From JBJTUH01 sp044346175 (GTDB lineage Bacteria; Cyanobacteriota; Vampirovibrionia; Vampirovibrionales; JAJTHC01), in the NCBI GenBank assembly GCA_044346175.1, contig JBIIZQ010000004.1:97353-161352 (forward strand): a stretch of DNA of 64,000 bases, given 5' to 3'. Numbering within the stretch: the stretch's first letter is position 1; each line of letters starts with the position of its first letter. Under the pieces are notes generated by a model that was not told where the DNA came from, made no database searches, and saw only the letters and a program-made list of their open reading frames with translations. A program made the translations under genes and the position numbers. Below, in pieces: positions 1 to 9,359 of this stretch.

Positions 1-9
1 AAGAGCCTG

Positions 10-2559
10 ATGTCCTCTGGGAATCCTCTCTACAAACATTTTTATAAACTGTTGCAACCCTGTAAACGTCTTTTATGGCGGGTGCAATATGGTTTGTTTG
101 ACCAAGTCGCAAAAACTGCGGACTCAGCGTCTCAAGTCAATTTGCCTCAAGATACCGTTGATTTACCCACAGAAGAGGGGACGGCTCATCGTAAACCCAA
201 TCATCATAAACAGACGTATACATTGCATCAGAAAGAAGTCTTGCAGCGTGCCATAGAGACCCTTTCTTCTTTCAGACAACAGGGCTACACCCACAAAGAT
301 AAGCAGGATAATCTCCAAGCCCTTGATATACTGCTTGGGCAATGGTTTCACCCAACGCTGGGCAGTGCCATGGTGATTCAATCAGAGGAGTTACTGGGAT
401 TTGTTGACGGATTACTTGAGTTCTGGCCTCAAGATACCGCACTCCAAGAACGTAAATGTTTAGCTTATTGGTTGGCGGGGATGCCTCAAGCGGCACAAAA
501 CCTTGCCTACACCTTGATTGAACAATCTCCAGAACTACCTTTCTGTAATTATATCCTTGCTGAAATGGCTTTTCGTGAGGGTAAACACCAAGCCTTACAA
601 GCAAAACTTTTCTTTCTTGAAAAAGTCCTACACTCAAGAAAGCGTCAAGGGGTTTCTTTACCCGAGGCGTATGCGTGGATTCGTCGACGTGTGACATGTC
701 TAAAACGGGATTACTATCGTTTACGGATGGGGCATCGGCTGCCAGGGGTGAGTCCTTTCCTCCAAACACCTTATCATACGCAAGAAGCCCGTGTGAGCTG
801 TGTGGGACAGTGGCTTATGGCGGAGTGTGTTGCTATGTTTCAGATGCTCCAAGTCCTTTGCCAAGAACCCGAAAAGTTAGTGCTTTACTATTACCAGTTA
901 TGGTTTCGAGTGATGCGGATGTACCAAAGCATCCCCAAACGTATCGAATATTTGCAGGCTTGGCAAAAGGCTTACCCCAACGTTGTATGGCTTAAAACTT
1001 TGTTAGGCACCCATTATGCAAAGCTCGGTAAGACGGATGCCGCCATACTACAATGGCAAAGTGCTGTGTTGCTTGACCCTCATGACCAACCTGCTTGGCA
1101 AGCTTTAGGAGAGTATTATGAACGTTTAATGCTACCTCAAAAATGCTTGATGATATATGAAAAGCTCGCTTCCCTTTACCCTAAAGACCCCGAAGTGTAC
1201 TGTCAGATAGGTAATTTTTGTGTAGACCTCAAGCAGTATGGACGTGCCTATGAAATGTATCAGGTGGCATTCCGTTTAGGGTATGACCCTCAATGGCAAG
1301 CACTTGTTGCCGTCTCGTTAGCACAATTAGGGTCGTTGTTACCCAGCAGAACCGAGGCTGCAAAGGCTTGGTATCACATTGCGATACAATTAAATCCGCA
1401 AGCAAAAGAGCCTTATACGCAACTTGGGTCATTAGCTTTTGACACAGATGAATATAAATTGTCACAGACGGTTTGTGAAACTGCAAGGCAGGTGATGCCC
1501 AATGATGCGAGTATGTGTGCCAATTTAGGGTATTTATACTGGCACGAAGGTCGTATCCCTGAAGCTGTGAGAGCCTATGAAGAAGCACTCACGATGAACC
1601 CTTTATATGAAGTCGCTTGGAATAATTTAGGCGTGATTATGTTAGATGGTGTGGCACATATGCCCCGAGCCATACACAGTCTTGAAATGGCAGTGCAGTT
1701 AAAAAGTGACTATCTTCTTGCACGATTTAATTTAGCTAGGGCGTATCATCATATCAATGAAGATGGTAAAGCCGCCGAGCAGCTGGTTCTTGTGAAACAA
1801 TTAAACCATATTTTTAAAGAACTCCAAGAGGAGGAGTTACAAGCCCTTTGGCAGCAGGTATTTCGACACAATCAAGAGAGTGATTCCCTTCCAGAGAGGT
1901 TCCCCTCAGACACAACGCAACCTCCCGAAATACCCCAAGATGCTTCGGCACACCTGGGTAATATGCTCTTACTACCCGAACGTCCTCATACACCCCATCA
2001 AGAGAACCCTTCAAAAAGTCCTCATAAACATCATAATCATGCGGTGTGGCATTATCCGCAACAAACCTTTCAAGAAGACTCACAACCAAAGGCTTCTCCG
2101 CCTGTTGATGCGTCGGTTAGAATCCCTAACAGGTCCCATAACTCAGACCCTGCACTCCCAGCTGAGCATACAAAGCATTCCCCATTAGAGTATGTCATTT
2201 ACGTAGACCCTCAAGGACTGGCTTGGCAAACCCCTGCAATACCCCCACAAGAAACGACTGATGGTACAACCACTGTTTTTTTGACAGATACCCATGCACA
2301 ACAAATGCTTGAGACTATTTTTATCCAATACCATCATACCCAAGATGAGCAAGCACTATTATACGCACTGGGGAAATGGTTTCAAGGTCTTGAAGGACAG
2401 GTTCCCGAAATATTTTTACCCAATAGTCCCCTGACCTTAAGTAGCTTACAGGAAATCTCTCCTCCCCAAGAAGGTGTACCCGTGGAAGATAGTTCCGAAC
2501 AACCCTCTCATTTCAAACCAAGCACCCCCCCAGCTTCTTCAGAGGATGAAAAAGCATAG
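10..2559 (+). CDS. TPR-repeat protein with low-complexity C-terminus (5' end possibly outside window)
   Basis: 849 residues. The frame is open back to base 1, so the real start may lie upstream; ATG at 10 is only the first in the window. Residues ~1-320 are an alpha-helical region I do not recognise. Residues ~330-610 hold clear tetratricopeptide units (for example HYAKLGKTDAAILQWQSAV and NLGYLYWHEGRIPEAVRAYE). The last ~230 residues are Pro/His/Gln-rich and probably disordered. I see no convincing signal peptide or membrane segment. TPR stacks usually bind protein partners, so a scaffold role is likely, but nothing shows which partner. It is unrelated in detail to the highly regular TPR array at 6 kb. 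It runs convergently into secA with 42 bases between stops. Confidence 0.8.
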   Translation: MSSGNPLYKHFYKLLQPCKRLLWRVQYGLFDQVAKTADSASQVNLPQDTVDLPTEEGTAHRKPNHHKQTYTLHQKEVLQRAIETLSSFRQQGYTHKDKQDNLQALDILLGQWFHPTLGSAMVIQSEELLGFVDGLLEFWPQDTALQERKCLAYWLAGMPQAAQNLAYTLIEQSPELPFCNYILAEMAFREGKHQALQAKLFFLEKVLHSRKRQGVSLPEAYAWIRRRVTCLKRDYYRLRMGHRLPGVSPFLQTPYHTQEARVSCVGQWLMAECVAMFQMLQVLCQEPEKLVLYYYQLWFRVMRMYQSIPKRIEYLQAWQKAYPNVVWLKTLLGTHYAKLGKTDAAILQWQSAVLLDPHDQPAWQALGEYYERLMLPQKCLMIYEKLASLYPKDPEVYCQIGNFCVDLKQYGRAYEMYQVAFRLGYDPQWQALVAVSLAQLGSLLPSRTEAAKAWYHIAIQLNPQAKEPYTQLGSLAFDTDEYKLSQTVCETARQVMPNDASMCANLGYLYWHEGRIPEAVRAYEEALTMNPLYEVAWNNLGVIMLDGVAHMPRAIHSLEMAVQLKSDYLLARFNLARAYHHINEDGKAAEQLVLVKQLNHIFKELQEEELQALWQQVFRHNQESDSLPERFPSDTTQPPEIPQDASAHLGNMLLLPERPHTPHQENPSKSPHKHHNHAVWHYPQQTFQEDSQPKASPPVDASVRIPNRSHNSDPALPAEHTKHSPLEYVIYVDPQGLAWQTPAIPPQETTDGTTTVFLTDTHAQQMLETIFIQYHHTQDEQALLYALGKWFQGLEGQVPEIFLPNSPLTLSSLQEISPPQEGVPVEDSSEQPSHFKPSTPPASSEDEKA

Positions 2560-2601
2560 GGAGGATGATAAGGATTGCCTATGGCTTGGAAGGTTTAGGC
2601 C

Positions 2602-5600
2602 TTAGCTAGGCTCGTCGGTCTCTGAGCCGCCTTGAGGTAAGGAGGCGAGGGCTTCTTGGAGTTCATGAGGTAAACTTTCAGGTGAGAGGGCTTGTAAAGC
2701 TTCAAAGTCCTGAATGCTATCTCCTTCTGCCCCTAGTCCATGAGGAAATGATTGCTCAAATTGACTTTCGGGGACTTGGATATTGATTTGTAGCTGCCCG
2801 TTCAAGAGTTGCGATAAGAAGCCGTGTTGAATGTCGTAGCTAAGCTGCTGGAACATTTCATAAGCTTCCCGTTTGTACTCTAGGAGGGGGTCTTTTTGTC
2901 CATAGGCACGAAGCCCAATGCCGTCACGGAGTGCGTCGAGTTTTTGGAGGTATTCAATCCAGTGCTGGTCAATCAATTGTAATAAGACGGAACGTTCCAG
3001 CTGTCGTAAAGGACTCAGTAGAGCCTCACGCCGTGCTTCCTCTGTCATTTCAGGTGGGGTATCGCCTTCATGTTCAGGAGTCCAGCCCAAATGATTTGCT
3101 GCCAAGTCAATACCATGGTTTGTCTCAAGCTGCTTTGCGATGTCAACTAAACTTTCCTCTAGCTGATTCAGTAACGTGAGTGCATAGTCTTTCAGACGTT
3201 CTAAAATCTGTTCTCCCGTGAGGTCGAGTAGTACGTCAGGACGTGCGTATTCAGGTACTTCTGTCGCTTGGTAGGGGAAGACCTCGCTCATCGCATTGAT
3301 GAGTAATTGGAGCTGTTCGGGGTCAGACACACGGGCTTTTAGGTTACGTTCATCAGGCATGATTTGTTTGACCATACGTGTGACGGTCTCAAGAGCCATG
3401 GTACGAACATACTCCCGTAGGTTTGTGGACTCTAGGACCTCACGACGTTGCGTATAGAGTAATTGACGCTGTGTTGTAAGGATATCATCATACCTTAATA
3501 CGTTTTTACGAATCTCAAAATGGTACGCTTCCACTTTGCGTTGTGCACCCTCAATTGATTTAGTCACCATGCTGTGGGAAATGGGCAGCGTTTCTTCTAC
3601 ATTGAGCATTTCCATGAGGTTGGAAATCATGCCACCCTGAAAAATCCGTAAGAAGCCATCTTCCAGTGAAAGGAAAAACTGGGTACTTCCAGGGTCGCCT
3701 TGACGTGCGGCACGCCCTCGGAGCTGGTTATCAATCCGACGAGACTCATGTCTTTCTGTCCCAATAATATGAAGACCCCCCGCCTCAGTCACGCCCTGTT
3801 TTTCGGATTCCGTGATAGCCTTCATGGCTTGAAGGGCTTCTTGGTAAGTGTCTTCTGGTACATCTGTCCAGTGCTGTCCTTGCGATTGAAAATTCTCTCG
3901 TACCAAAAACTCTGCATTCCCGCCCAACAGAATATCCGTACCTCGACCTGCCATGTTGGTAGCAATGGTGATGGCACCTTTTCGTCCAGCTTGAGCAATG
4001 ATGGAAGCCTCTTGCTCATGGAATTTGGCATTCAATACGGTGTGCGGAAGTCCTTGATGAATCCCTTGTAAGGCTCGTACGGTGTACCAAAGGTTTTCAA
4101 TATGGTCGTGGAGTTCGTATTGTTTGTGGCTGTGGAGTGCCTCTAAACAGCTTTCTATCGCCTTTTTTTCCACACGAAGCGTCATACGAAGGAGTGTGGT
4201 AAGCGTTGTTTGGTAGGATGTTTTATCGGCATCCGTTAATTTTTCACACCATTTGGCAATCAGTGGTTCCACGATAGGTTCAAAACGAGCGAGCTTTTCA
4301 TCCAAATGCTTTTGAAGTAAGGTGGGGTCTTGCAAAAGCTTGGAAAGGTATTCTGATTTTTCAATGGAGGTGGTACCTACAAGGACAGGTCTTCCTGTTT
4401 CGTTTTTTGCAACGATGTCTTCTACGACTTTAAAAAACTTGATGGTCTCGTTTTTATAGATAAGGTCAGGTAGGTCATGACGCTTGTTAACCAAGTGGGT
4501 AGGGATGCTTGTGACAGAAAGATTATAGATTTTTGAAAACTCTGCCTCTTCTGTCATGGCGGTACCTGTCATACCACTTAGCTTATCGTAAAGCCTGAAG
4601 AGGTTCTGGAATGTGATACTTGCAAGCGTTTGGGTTTCATCTTGAATAGCGACACGCTCTTTGGCTTCAATGGATTGATGTAAACCGTCGCTCCACCGTC
4701 GACCTTCCATAATACGTCCCGTGAACTCATCGACAATGGCGATTTCTTGCTTAGGGGTAATGACATAGTCAATATCTTTACGGTAAAGCTCTTTGGCACG
4801 AAGCGCTTGAATGAGTAAATGGGCAAAATTGGTTTTAGCGTCAAACAGGTCATCTTGACCCAACATAGCTTCCGCTTTTTCAACCCCCTCTTCAGTGAGT
4901 ACAATATTCTTTGCCTTTTCATCGACGGTGTAGTCGGTATCTTTTGTCATGTGTGGGGCAATTTTTGCAAACGTCTGATAGGTTTCAGGAGATTGCTCAA
5001 CTTTACCACTGATAATCAGGGGGGTACGTGCCTCATCAATCAAAATACTGTCTACTTCATCAATAATGGCATAGTAGGGTTTGCGTTGGCATAGGTTTTC
5101 CAGATTCGTTGCCATATTGTCTCTAAGATAGTCAAACCCAAATTCGTTGTTGGTACCGTAGGTGATATCACAGGCATAAGCATATTTTTTATGGGTGTTA
5201 TCAAGACTCATCATCCCTTCACCAGAAAGTACGGTGCCTACCGTGAGTCCAAGGAAACGATAGAGTTTACCCATCCATTCGGCATCCCGTTTGGCGAGGT
5301 AGTCATTGACCGTCACCACATGTACGCCTTTCCCTGTAAGGGCATTGAGGTAAGCGGGCAGGGTTGCTACCAAGGTTTTCCCTTCCCCTGTACGCATTTC
5401 AGCAATATCGCCTTGGTGTAGTACCATCCCACCAATAAGCTGTACATCATAATGACGCATGCCAAGGACACGCTTACTGGCTTCACGCACGACGGCAAAA
5501 GCCTCAGGGAGTAGGGCATCGAGGGCTTCTTGTTCTAGTTGACGGTCTTCTTTAGGGTCATCGCTACGAGGACGTTCCTGTAACAGTGCTTTGAAACTTT

Positions 5601-5748
5601 CTGTTTTACCACGAAGTTCATCATCGCTTAATGCCGCAAAGGAGGCTTCTAGGTCGTTAATTTCATCCACAATGGGGAAAAGCTGTTTTACTTTTCGGGC
5701 ATTAGGGTCACCGAACAATTTTGAAAGCAAAGACATGACCATCATCAT
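2602..5748 (-). CDS. secA: Protein translocase ATPase SecA, with a large insertion
   Basis: SecA is the motor ATPase that drives unfolded preproteins through SecYEG. Visible marks are the Walker A GEGKT with the following VTVNDYLAKRDAEWM, the DEVDSILIDEARTPLI segment (Walker B), the TATNMAGRGTDI-type motif (here IATNMAGRGTDILLGG) and QLRGRAARQGDPGS. The start is placed at a triple ATG (5748, 5745, 5742); the frame stays open 23 codons upstream but the family begins near SLLSKLFGD. Length is 1048 residues against about 900-930 usual. Roughly 95 extra residues (about 470-565; bases ~4050-4335) interrupt the second nucleotide-binding domain between the SKLL helix and GLPHTVLNAK. The C-terminus lacks the zinc-binding Cys cluster. 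The QGGMISNLMEMLNVEE/MVTKSIEGAQRKVE region resembles cyanobacterial SecA. Divergent from the TPR-array gene. Confidence 0.96.
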   Translation of the reverse strand: MMMVMSLLSKLFGDPNARKVKQLFPIVDEINDLEASFAALSDDELRGKTESFKALLQERPRSDDPKEDRQLEQEALDALLPEAFAVVREASKRVLGMRHYDVQLIGGMVLHQGDIAEMRTGEGKTLVATLPAYLNALTGKGVHVVTVNDYLAKRDAEWMGKLYRFLGLTVGTVLSGEGMMSLDNTHKKYAYACDITYGTNNEFGFDYLRDNMATNLENLCQRKPYYAIIDEVDSILIDEARTPLIISGKVEQSPETYQTFAKIAPHMTKDTDYTVDEKAKNIVLTEEGVEKAEAMLGQDDLFDAKTNFAHLLIQALRAKELYRKDIDYVITPKQEIAIVDEFTGRIMEGRRWSDGLHQSIEAKERVAIQDETQTLASITFQNLFRLYDKLSGMTGTAMTEEAEFSKIYNLSVTSIPTHLVNKRHDLPDLIYKNETIKFFKVVEDIVAKNETGRPVLVGTTSIEKSEYLSKLLQDPTLLQKHLDEKLARFEPIVEPLIAKWCEKLTDADKTSYQTTLTTLLRMTLRVEKKAIESCLEALHSHKQYELHDHIENLWYTVRALQGIHQGLPHTVLNAKFHEQEASIIAQAGRKGAITIATNMAGRGTDILLGGNAEFLVRENFQSQGQHWTDVPEDTYQEALQAMKAITESEKQGVTEAGGLHIIGTERHESRRIDNQLRGRAARQGDPGSTQFFLSLEDGFLRIFQGGMISNLMEMLNVEETLPISHSMVTKSIEGAQRKVEAYHFEIRKNVLRYDDILTTQRQLLYTQRREVLESTNLREYVRTMALETVTRMVKQIMPDERNLKARVSDPEQLQLLINAMSEVFPYQATEVPEYARPDVLLDLTGEQILERLKDYALTLLNQLEESLVDIAKQLETNHGIDLAANHLGWTPEHEGDTPPEMTEEARREALLSPLRQLERSVLLQLIDQHWIEYLQKLDALRDGIGLRAYGQKDPLLEYKREAYEMFQQLSYDIQHGFLSQLLNGQLQINIQVPESQFEQSFPHGLGAEGDSIQDFEALQALSPESLPHELQEALASLPQGGSETDEPS

Positions 5749-5894
5749 GGCGTATCGTATCCTAGAAAAACCTAATTGACGTTCAAACACACCCTTCAAC
5801 CTTATAGCATACTGCACTAAGGTTTGTTTTTATTTGGCTTCATCATACCATAAAGCGTGACATTTCCGAGGCTTTCCTCCTCCTGATATAGGAA

Positions 5895-5925
5895 ACATCC
5901 TTCTCCTGAAGGATGTCTTTGTATT
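5895..5925 (+). terminator. Hairpin with T-rich tail between secA and the TPR-array gene
   Basis: ACATCCTTC-tcct-GAAGGATGT is a perfect 9-bp stem followed on the plus strand by CTTTGTATTTTT. It looks like a rho-independent terminator reading toward the TPR-array gene, about 110 bases before its ATG. There is no plus-strand gene upstream that needs a terminator here, so it could block transcription coming from the secA side or act as an attenuator in the leader of the TPR gene. Confidence 0.5.
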
Positions 5926-6035
5926 TTTGAAAGTAACTTTAAGGTTTGATGGCTTCTGTCGATAATGTATCAGCTGTCGTAGTTATTAAAGTTTTGTTAA
6001 CGTGTACTTTATCAGTCAGAGTGGGGTAAGGCATT

Positions 6036-9000
6036 ATGAGTACTATGTCTTTATATGAGAGTATAAGAGAGGCTTTGAATACCTTTGATGTAAGAGAAAG
6101 TAAGTACAAGGTAAGTATATCAAGCGTGCATGATAGACAGTTGGTATATACACTAAAAGAGGCATCCGAGTACAAGAATAGGGGTAACATTCGACTTGTA
6201 TTTGGAGACATTAAGGGTGCTGTGTATGATTATGATAAAGCGATTATGTTAGATGAAGCGTATGCGTTAGCATATTATAATCGAGGTTGGTCAAAAGCAA
6301 AGTTGGGTCGTCATGAAGAGGCGATAGAGGATTATGATAAGGAAATTGTGCTGGGTGCAGGGGATGCCTTAACGTATCGTAATCGAGGTTGGTCAAAAGC
6401 AAAGTTGGGTCGTTATGAGGAGGCAATAGAGGATTATGATAAAGCGATTATGTTAGATGAAGCGTATGCGTTAGCATATCATAATCGAGGTTGGTCAAAA
6501 GCAAAGTTGGGTTGTCATGAAGAGGCGATAGAGGATTATGATAAAGCAATTGTGCTGGGTGTAGGGGATGCCTTAACGTATCGTAATCGAGGTTGGTCAA
6601 AAGCAGAGTTAGGTCGTTATGAGGAGGCAATAGAGGATTATGATAAAGCGATTATGTTAGATGAAGCGTATGCGTTAGCATATCATAATCGAGGTTGCTC
6701 AAAAGCAGAGTTAGGTCGTTATGAGGAGGCAATAGAGGATTATGATAAAGCAATTCAATATGATGCAGAGGATGCGTTAGCGTATCATAATCGAGGTTGG
6801 TCAAAAGCAGAGTTGGGTCGTCATGAAGAGGCGATAGAGGATTATGATAAAGCAATTGTGCTGGATGCAAGGGATGCGTTAACGTATCGTAATCGAGGTT
6901 GGTCAAAAGCAGAGTTGGGTCGTCATGAAGAGGCGATAGAGGATTATGATAAAGCAATTGTGCTGGATGCAAGGGATGCGTTAACGTATCGTAATCGAGG
7001 TTGGTCAAAATCGGAATTGGGTCGTTATGAGGAGGCAATAGAGGATTATGATAAAGCGATTATGTTAGATGAAGCACATGCTTTAACGTATCATAGTCGA
7101 GGTTGGTCAAAATCGGAATTGGGTCGTCATGAAGAGGCCGTAGAGGATTATGATAAAGCAATTGTGCTGGGCGCAGGGGATGCTTTAACGTATCATAGTC
7201 GAGGTGTTTCAAAAGCAGAGTTGGGTCGTCATGAAGAGGCGATAGAGGACTATGATAAAGCAATTGTGCTGGGTGCAGGGGATGCTTTAACGTATCTCAA
7301 TCGAGGTTTGTCAAAAGCAGAGTTGGGTCGTCATGAAGAGGCCGTAGAGGATTATGATAAAGCAATTGTGCTGGGTGCAGGGGATGCTTTAACGTATCAT
7401 AGTCGAGGTGTTTCAAAAGCAGAGTTGGGTCGTCATGAAGAGGCGATAGAGGATTATGATAAGGAAATTGTGCTGGGTGCAGGGGATGCCTTAACGTATC
7501 GTAATCGAGGTTGGTCAAAAGCAAAGTTGGGTCGTTATGAGGAAGCAATAGAGGATTATGATAAAGCGATTATGCTAGATGAAGCGTATGCGTTAGCATA
7601 TTATAATCGAGGTTGGTCAAAAGCAGAGTTGTGTCGTTATGGGGAGGCAATAGAGGATTATGATAAAGCGATTCAATATGATGCAGAAGATGCGTTAGCA
7701 TATCATAATCGAGGCTGGTCAAAAGCAAAGTTGGGTCGTCATGAAGAGGCGATAGAGGATTATGATAAAGCAATTGTGCTGGGTGTAGGGGATGCCTTAA
7801 CGTATCGTAATCGAGGTTGGTCAAAAGCAGAGTTAGGTCGTTATGAGGAAGCAATAGAGGATTACGATAAAGCGATTATGTTAGATGAAGCGTATGCGTT
7901 AGCATATCATAATCGAGGTTGGTCAAAAGCAAAGTTGGGTTGTCATGAAGAGGCGATAGAGGATTATGATAAAGCAATTCAATATGACGCAGAGGATGCG
8001 TTAGCGTATCATAATCGAGGTTTTTCAAAAGCAAAGTTGGGTTGTCATGAAGAGGCCGTAGAGGATTATGATAAAGCGATTATGTTAGATGAAGCGTATG
8101 CGTTATCGTATTATAATCGAGGTGTTTCAAAAGCAAAGTTGAGCCGTCATGAAGAGTCGATAGAGGACTATGATAAAGCAATTGTGCTGGGTGTAGGGGA
8201 TGCCTTAACGTATCGTAATCGAGGTGTTTCAAAAGCAGAGTTAGGTCGTTATGAGGAGGCAATAGAGGATTATGATAAAGCGATTCAATATGATGCAGAA
8301 GATGCGTTAGCATATTATAATCGAGGTTGGTCAAAAGCAGAGTTAGGTCGTTATGAGGAAGCAATAGAGGATTACGATAAAGCGATTATGTTAGATGAAG
8401 CGTATGCGTTAGCATATCATAATCGAGGTTGGTCAAAAGCAAAGTTGGGTCTTCATGAAGAGGCGATAGAGGATTATGATAAAGCGATTCAATATGATGC
8501 AGAAGATGCGTTAGCATATTATAATCGAGGTTGGTCAAAATCGGAATTGGGTCGTTATGAGGAGGCAATAGAGGATTATGATAAAGCAATTGTGCTGGGT
8601 GTAGGGGATGCCTTAACGTATCGTAATCGAGGTGTTTCAAAAGCAGAGTTGGGTCGTCATGAAGAGGCGATAGAGGATTATGATAAAGCAATTGTGCTGG
8701 ATGCAAGGTATGCGTTAACGTATCATAATCGAGGTTGGTCAAAATCGGAATTGGGTCGTCATGAAGAGGCCGTAGAGGATTATGATAAAGCAATTGTGCT
8801 GGGTGCAGGGGATGCTTTAACGTATCATAGTCGAGGTGTTTCAAAAGCAGAGTTGGGTCGTCATGAAGAGGCGATAGAGGACTACGATAAAGCAATTGTG
8901 CTGGATGCAGGGGATGCTTTAACGTATCTCAATCGAGGTGTTTCAAAAGCAGAGTTAGGTTGTGATGAGGAAGCAATAGAGAATATTAACAAAGTCATAG

Positions 9001-9296
9001 AGCTTGATGAAGACTCGTATCCAGAGGCTTATGTCATTAAGGCTATGATAAATTTGGAACGAGGCAATTATAATAGTGCAATGATTGATTGTAAGAAGCT
9101 CTTCATGTTATCGGTAGAGAATCCGCTTATTTATAAAGTGCGAGCTATGGTAAAAGAAAAGCAAGGTGACAAGACAAGTGCTTTATGTGACATACAGAAA
9201 GCAAAAGAACTTTGCTTTTCTCAAGGGAATGAAAGTCTCCCAGAGTTTTATACGGAATTACTAAACCTTGAAAAGAAGTGGAACGAGGAAAGTTAG
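6036..9296 (+). CDS. Giant regular TPR-array protein (about 27 near-identical 34-aa units)
   Basis: 1086 residues. The N-terminal ~77 residues end in one diverged TPR (KNRGNIRLVFGDIKGAV), then about 27 units of exactly 34 residues follow with core NRGWSKAELGRHEEAIED, then two diverged TPR-like units and a short charged tail. The units match TPR consensus (RG, G..EEAI, DYDKAI). Variation is confined to a few positions: W/V/F/C/L after NRG; KAK/KAE/KSE; RH/RY/CH/LH; and the inter-unit linker (VLGAGD, VLGVGD, MLDEAY, QYDAED, VLDARD). No signal peptide or membrane segment is visible, so it is probably a cytosolic protein-binding solenoid. It is AT-richer than its neighbours, which could mean acquisition. 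Partner and role are unknown. Start ATG at 6036; the next in-frame ATG is codon 4. Confidence 0.9.
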   Translation: MSTMSLYESIREALNTFDVRESKYKVSISSVHDRQLVYTLKEASEYKNRGNIRLVFGDIKGAVYDYDKAIMLDEAYALAYYNRGWSKAKLGRHEEAIEDYDKEIVLGAGDALTYRNRGWSKAKLGRYEEAIEDYDKAIMLDEAYALAYHNRGWSKAKLGCHEEAIEDYDKAIVLGVGDALTYRNRGWSKAELGRYEEAIEDYDKAIMLDEAYALAYHNRGCSKAELGRYEEAIEDYDKAIQYDAEDALAYHNRGWSKAELGRHEEAIEDYDKAIVLDARDALTYRNRGWSKAELGRHEEAIEDYDKAIVLDARDALTYRNRGWSKSELGRYEEAIEDYDKAIMLDEAHALTYHSRGWSKSELGRHEEAVEDYDKAIVLGAGDALTYHSRGVSKAELGRHEEAIEDYDKAIVLGAGDALTYLNRGLSKAELGRHEEAVEDYDKAIVLGAGDALTYHSRGVSKAELGRHEEAIEDYDKEIVLGAGDALTYRNRGWSKAKLGRYEEAIEDYDKAIMLDEAYALAYYNRGWSKAELCRYGEAIEDYDKAIQYDAEDALAYHNRGWSKAKLGRHEEAIEDYDKAIVLGVGDALTYRNRGWSKAELGRYEEAIEDYDKAIMLDEAYALAYHNRGWSKAKLGCHEEAIEDYDKAIQYDAEDALAYHNRGFSKAKLGCHEEAVEDYDKAIMLDEAYALSYYNRGVSKAKLSRHEESIEDYDKAIVLGVGDALTYRNRGVSKAELGRYEEAIEDYDKAIQYDAEDALAYYNRGWSKAELGRYEEAIEDYDKAIMLDEAYALAYHNRGWSKAKLGLHEEAIEDYDKAIQYDAEDALAYYNRGWSKSELGRYEEAIEDYDKAIVLGVGDALTYRNRGVSKAELGRHEEAIEDYDKAIVLDARYALTYHNRGWSKSELGRHEEAVEDYDKAIVLGAGDALTYHSRGVSKAELGRHEEAIEDYDKAIVLDAGDALTYLNRGVSKAELGCDEEAIENINKVIELDEDSYPEAYVIKAMINLERGNYNSAMIDCKKLFMLSVENPLIYKVRAMVKEKQGDKTSALCDIQKAKELCFSQGNESLPEFYTELLNLEKKWNEES
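6267..9020 (+). repeat. Tandem array of 102-bp coding repeats (about 27 copies)
   Basis: The TPR units are repeated at DNA level with a period of 102 bases from the codons LAYYNRGW at 6267. The first 26 copies (to about 8918) are very similar; the 27th is diverging. Blocks of several units recur in the same order, for example the HSRGVSKAELGR then LNRG pair near 7190-7320 and again near 8820-8940, suggesting duplication of multi-unit blocks or gene conversion. The minus strand is also open across most of the array, a by-product of the repeat. Confidence 0.93.
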
Positions 9297-9359
9297 TACG
9301 ATTCGAGAGCCTTTGTGATAAGGCTTACACTCCTTCTAATTATCTTAGAGTGCTTTAGG

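Noticed and set aside
6244..8895. Series of minus-strand ORFs (60-169 aa) across the TPR array
   Set aside because: They are the reverse frame of a 102-bp repeat that happens to lack stops; they have the same period and no ribosome sites.
6267..9020. Regular repeats as a CRISPR array
   Set aside because: The period is 102 bases, the frame is open throughout and encodes TPR units; there are no short repeats with unique spacers.
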